DNA from: Caryophanales bacterium UBA5603
GTDB taxonomy: Bacteria; Bacillota_I; Bacilli_A; Izemoplasmatales; Hujiaoplasmataceae
Reading direction: 5' to 3'
Assembly (NCBI GenBank): GCA_002424815.1
Contig: DILB01000005.1
Coordinates: 12,802-76,801 of the forward strand
DNA length: 64,000 nt
Part shown: in pieces, positions 61,200-64,000 of the stretch
Numbering within the stretch: position 1 is the stretch's first letter
Layout of the letters: the number at the start of each line of letters is the position of its first letter
Notes under the pieces: generated by a model
What the model was told of the DNA's origin: nothing
The model's input: the letters and a program-made list of their open reading frames with translations, nothing else
Databases searched by the model: none
Program-made: the position numbers and the translations under genes

Positions 61200-62447
61200 T
61201 TGAATTTCATCAAAAATTATGAATGTACTTTGTGTCATCGGTTATATCAACCAAACGCCACAGTGATGACTTGTCCTGTCTGTGGCGAGTTAGGTATTTT
61301 AGAAATCAATTACGATTATTTAGCGATGAAAAAAGTCGTTAACCGAGATTACTTTAAAAATAATCAAGACTATACGATGTGGCGTTATACCCCCTTAATG
61401 AGTATTGAACAACGACCAGAAATGGCTTTGAAGGTTGGTTGGACACCCTTGTATCAAACCTTAAATTTACAGAAAGCCGTTGGATTTGATTTAATCTATG
61501 TTAAAGATGAAGGACTCAATCCTACCGGTTCGCTTAAAGATCGCGCCTCCGCTGTTGGCATATGTAAAGCCTTAGAAAGTAATGCGTCGGTGATTGCTTG
61601 TAGTTCAACTGGGAACGCAGCTTCCAGTTTGGCGGGAAACGCAGCTAAAATGGGAATGAAAGCCGTTATATTTGTCCCAAAACGCGCCCCCAAAGGCAAA
61701 CTTGCCCAATTAGGAATTTATGGTGCGGAAGTTATTTTAGTCGACGGTGACTATAAAGATGCCTTCGCACTGTCTAAAGAAGCGATTGCCCAATATGGAT
61801 GGTACAATCGTAACGCAGCAATCAATCCTCATTTAATCGAAGGCAAGAAAACGGTCGCTTATGAAATCGCAGAACAGATGGATTTTAAACCCACAGACTG
61901 GGTGGTTGTTTCTGTGGGCGATGGTTGCACTATCGGAGGGGTTTATAAAGGCTTTAAAGATCTTTATGAGCTTGGATTAATCGATAAAATTCCGAAATTA
62001 TTAGGAGTTCAAGCCGAAGGCTGCGCCCCGTTCTATGAAGCATGGATTAAACATCGAGATATTTTGGAGACCGAAGAAAATACGATTGCGGATTCCATCG
62101 CCGTCGGGATTCCAAGAAATCCTCAAAAAGCAATCCAAGCTGTTAGACAATCCATGGGAGCGTGGATAACAGTTTCGGATCAAGAAATTCTTTTTGCCAT
62201 GTCATTGCTTGGGAAAACTGAAGGCATCTTCGGTGAACCTGCAGGCGTTGCCGGACTCGCAGGTTTAATAAAAGCAAAACAAACGGGTCTCATTTTAACG
62301 CATGAATCGATTACCGTGATTGTGACGGGCAACGGCTTGAAAGATACTGTTAATGCGATGAAAGCCATCAAAGAGCCGATATTCATTAAACCGGATCTTA
62401 ATTTGTTAAAACCATTACTGAATGAACTGAAAAAGGAGAAATTATGA
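61200..62447 (+). CDS. Threonine-synthase-like PLP enzyme with zinc-ribbon N-terminus
   Basis: About 415 residues. N-terminal CTLCHRLYQPNATVMTCPVCG is a zinc ribbon as in long threonine synthases. The PLP lysine lies in NPTGSLKDRASAVG; the phosphate-binding loop is SVGDGCTIGGVYKG; SSTGNAASSLAGNAAKMG is the substrate-side Asn loop. In a degradation cluster a biosynthetic threonine synthase is unlikely; a beta-elimination or replacement on a purine-derived diamino acid fits better, in the place of YgeX (2,3-diaminopropionate ammonia-lyase). That is inference. AAGGTGG favours TTG 61200; GTG 61191 inside ade is the alternative. Confidence 0.78.
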   Translation: MNFIKNYECTLCHRLYQPNATVMTCPVCGELGILEINYDYLAMKKVVNRDYFKNNQDYTMWRYTPLMSIEQRPEMALKVGWTPLYQTLNLQKAVGFDLIYVKDEGLNPTGSLKDRASAVGICKALESNASVIACSSTGNAASSLAGNAAKMGMKAVIFVPKRAPKGKLAQLGIYGAEVILVDGDYKDAFALSKEAIAQYGWYNRNAAINPHLIEGKKTVAYEIAEQMDFKPTDWVVVSVGDGCTIGGVYKGFKDLYELGLIDKIPKLLGVQAEGCAPFYEAWIKHRDILETEENTIADSIAVGIPRNPQKAIQAVRQSMGAWITVSDQEILFAMSLLGKTEGIFGEPAGVAGLAGLIKAKQTGLILTHESITVIVTGNGLKDTVNAMKAIKEPIFIKPDLNLLKPLLNELKKEKL

Positions 62448-63805
62448 ATAAAATTCCATTTGGCCCCACTTATGAAGAAATGTTACATCCCAATAAAATA
62501 GAAGCCTCGGTTCGCAACCGAGCCCTCCATGCTAAAAATGATGAACTAGATCCCATCAATCTTTTCAATATCAACTGGCGTAATGATGAAGGCGAAATCA
62601 ATAAAATCGTTTTACCAAAAGCTTTGACGGGTGTTGATTGTAATATCGTCGTTTTATTGGGTAAATATTTTCCTTCAGGGTCGCATAAGGTAGGTCCAGC
62701 GTATTCAACCTTAATTGAAGGGTGTGTCGACGGAACGATATTACCAGGCAAACACACCATTTTAGGTCCTTCAACTGGAAATTTTGGCATTGGTGTCGCT
62801 TATATTTGCAATTTAATGAAATATGATTCCATCGTTATTATGCCTGACAATATGAGCAAAGAACGTTATGATCGAATTCAGAGGTATGGCGCAAAACTCG
62901 ATTTAACACCAGGGACTGAATCAGATGTAATCTTAACTTTAGAGCGAACATTTGAATTAAAAAAGATACCGAATTATCGAGCATTAGCTCAATTTGAATT
63001 AATGCCAAATTATCGCTTTCATCGCCATGTGACCGGCCATTCAGCGATAGAATCCATTCAAGGCATTGGCAATGGGCGCATTGCATGTTTCACTTCAGCG
63101 CCTGGCAGTGCGGGAACGTTAGCGGCGGGAGATGCAATCAAACAAGTTTTCCCAGAAGCAAAAATCGTTGCGATTGAACCTTATGAATGTTCAACCCTGA
63201 TGAATGGTGGACGCGGACAACATCGGATTGAAGGTATCGGTGATAAGATGTGTACGTTGATTCATAATATCCTAAATACTGATTTCGTCTGTTTGGTGAA
63301 AGATGATGATGCCGTCAGAGGTTTAAAAATTATCCATGATGGCAAACACGTTTTAAATGAAATAGGTATCAGCGATGCCCAGTTTGAGACGATGCGCGAT
63401 TTGTTTGGCGTATCGGGGGTTTGTAATATTCTAGGCGCCATTAAAATGGCCAAATATCTCAAACTCGGCGATCAAGACAATGTGGTCACAATTGCGACCG
63501 ATGGCTTTGATCGATATCCTTCGGTTCTAGAAAATTTAGAAACTCGATATCTTGAAACGGTTGATTTTGTTCAAAAACGTTGGTTTAATGATATTTTCAT
63601 GAAAGCCAATGGTGAAGATATCGTCGATTATCGTCCCGCTGTTCAAAAAGAAAAGTTATTCCATCAAAAAGAATTAGATTGGTTAAAGTTCGGTTATTCT
63701 CAAACTTATCTGGACGCCATGCGTCATCCGGCGTTTTGGGAAGCTGAATATCATAAAGTTATGAAGTATGATGAACAGATTCAAAAGATGAGGGATAAAA
63801 AATGA
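62444..63805 (+). CDS. PLP-dependent lyase/synthase, cysteine-synthase-like fold
   Basis: 453 residues. The PLP lysine is in [34 protein letters not shown] is the Asn loop; [16 protein letters not shown] resembles the phosphate-binding Gly loop, and [14 protein letters not shown] the C-terminal end. It is a fold-type II enzyme (cysteine synthase, diaminopropionate lyase and threonine synthase group) but its identity is unclear. Its ATG overlaps the previous stop, and the YgeY-like gene follows with another ATGA overlap, so the three late enzymes are tightly coupled. Confidence 0.75.
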   Translation: MNKIPFGPTYEEMLHPNKIEASVRNRALHAKNDELDPINLFNINWRNDEGEINKIVLPKALTGVDCNIVVLLGKYFPSGSHKVGPAYSTLIEGCVDGTILPGKHTILGPSTGNFGIGVAYICNLMKYDSIVIMPDNMSKERYDRIQRYGAKLDLTPGTESDVILTLERTFELKKIPNYRALAQFELMPNYRFHRHVTGHSAIESIQGIGNGRIACFTSAPGSAGTLAAGDAIKQVFPEAKIVAIEPYECSTLMNGGRGQHRIEGIGDKMCTLIHNILNTDFVCLVKDDDAVRGLKIIHDGKHVLNEIGISDAQFETMRDLFGVSGVCNILGAIKMAKYLKLGDQDNVVTIATDGFDRYPSVLENLETRYLETVDFVQKRWFNDIFMKANGEDIVDYRPAVQKEKLFHQKELDWLKFGYSQTYLDAMRHPAFWEAEYHKVMKYDEQIQKMRDKK

Positions 63806-64000
63806 CAAAAGCGCTTTATGCAAAAATATTAAAACAAGCAGAATTTTATAAAGCGGATATTTCGGCTTTTTTACGAGACATGGTAAGAATTCCTTCTGAA
63901 TCGTGTGATGAAGAGTTGGTGATTAAACGAATTCGCGAGGAAATGTTAAAAGTTGGTTTTGATCGCGTTGAGATTGATCCCATGGGAAACATCTTAGGTT
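63802..64000 (+). CDS. ygeY: YgeY-type M20 peptidase/hydrolase, N-terminal part (cut by window edge)
   Basis: The first 66 residues are visible ([60 protein letters not shown]). They match the start of YgeY, an M20 hydrolase linked to the selenium/purine-degradation gene set of Enterobacteria and Clostridia. The metal-binding region lies beyond the window. ATG overlaps the preceding stop. Confidence 0.8.
   Translation, partial: MTKALYAKILKQAEFYKADISAFLRDMVRIPSESCDEELVIKRIREEMLKVGFDRVEIDPMGNILG

Noticed and set aside
62470..62790. Antisense frame of 106 residues opposite the second PLP gene
   Set aside because: No ribosome site, no homology features, and fully inside a strongly coding gene on the other strand.
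1..64000. Mycoplasma code with TGA as tryptophan
   Set aside because: Many genes end in TGA exactly at family-typical lengths and in ATGA overlaps, and tryptophans use TGG.
46283..64000. Selenoproteins or selenium-specific YqeB/YqeC factors
   Set aside because: YgeY and SsnA often occur with selenium genes, but no in-frame TGA with an insertion element and no YqeB, YqeC or selD is visible here.
1..64000. CRISPR arrays, tRNA or rRNA genes, insertion sequences
   Set aside because: The gaps between genes are short, and no spaced direct repeats of CRISPR length, cloverleaf sequences, rRNA-like stretches or transposase frames were seen by eye. A tRNAscan and IS search would settle it.

Overview
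The window is AT-rich, densely packed DNA from a low-GC Gram-positive lineage. TGA works as a stop throughout, often inside ATGA start/stop overlaps, so this is the standard bacterial code and not the Mycoplasma code. Strong AGGAGG-type ribosome sites, TTGAAA/TATAAT promoters, lipobox lipoproteins, LemA next to a DUF2207 protein and an Opp transporter with an enlarged OppC fit a Bacilli/Mycoplasmatota-border lineage (Izemoplasmatales, Haloplasmatales, Acholeplasmatales or relatives). That placement is inference, because no rRNA or ribosomal protein lies in the window.

Layout. Positions 1-3.2 kb hold the end of zwf, a cyclase-family hydrolase, a small Rieske protein and a surface repeat protein. 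On the minus strand, 17.4-3.3 kb is a carbohydrate island: a nine-gene operon (two DUF4185 proteins, one exported and one cytoplasmic; a family-1 binding protein with two permeases; a lipoprotein; a DUF624 protein; an SGNH hydrolase), a GntR/UTRA regulator, two phosphomannose-isomerase-type proteins and a BadF-type sugar kinase. Three promoters in this island carry the same tandem 11-bp repeat abutting the -35 box. This suggests one regulon, probably controlled by the GntR protein. No transporter ATPase is present, so a shared one elsewhere is likely.

From 17.5 to 31.2 kb lie mostly single genes: acetyltransferase, M32 carboxypeptidase, membrane proteins, esterase, HAD hydrolase, rhodanese lipoprotein, an NfeD/flotillin pair and a MATE exporter. 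Among them is a two-gene riboflavin-type operon in which the RibD deaminase site and the RibB site are both destroyed, while GTP cyclohydrolase II and the reductase look intact. From 31.5 to 39.4 kb come oppBCDFA, an amidase and a zinc-ribbon protein. From 39.5 to 46 kb come DUF2207/LemA, a DUF438-PAS protein and a GGDEF/HD-GYP protein.

From 46.3 kb to the right edge is a tightly coupled purine-catabolism cluster. It has MocA, two complete three-subunit molybdenum hydroxylases, an XdhC maturation factor, a THEP1-like NTPase, a membrane protein, a dihydropyrimidinase-type hydrolase, SsnA, an altered DHOD/ferredoxin protein, adenine deaminase, two PLP enzymes and the start of a YgeY-type M20 hydrolase. 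The likely scheme is adenine deamination, hydroxylation of purine rings, hydrolytic ring opening, then PLP- and M20-type processing of the amino-acid-like remnants. It resembles the anaerobic uric-acid clusters of gut bacteria, but with different late enzymes. The two most promising unexplained systems are the catalytically trimmed riboflavin-type operon and the variant late steps of the purine cluster.
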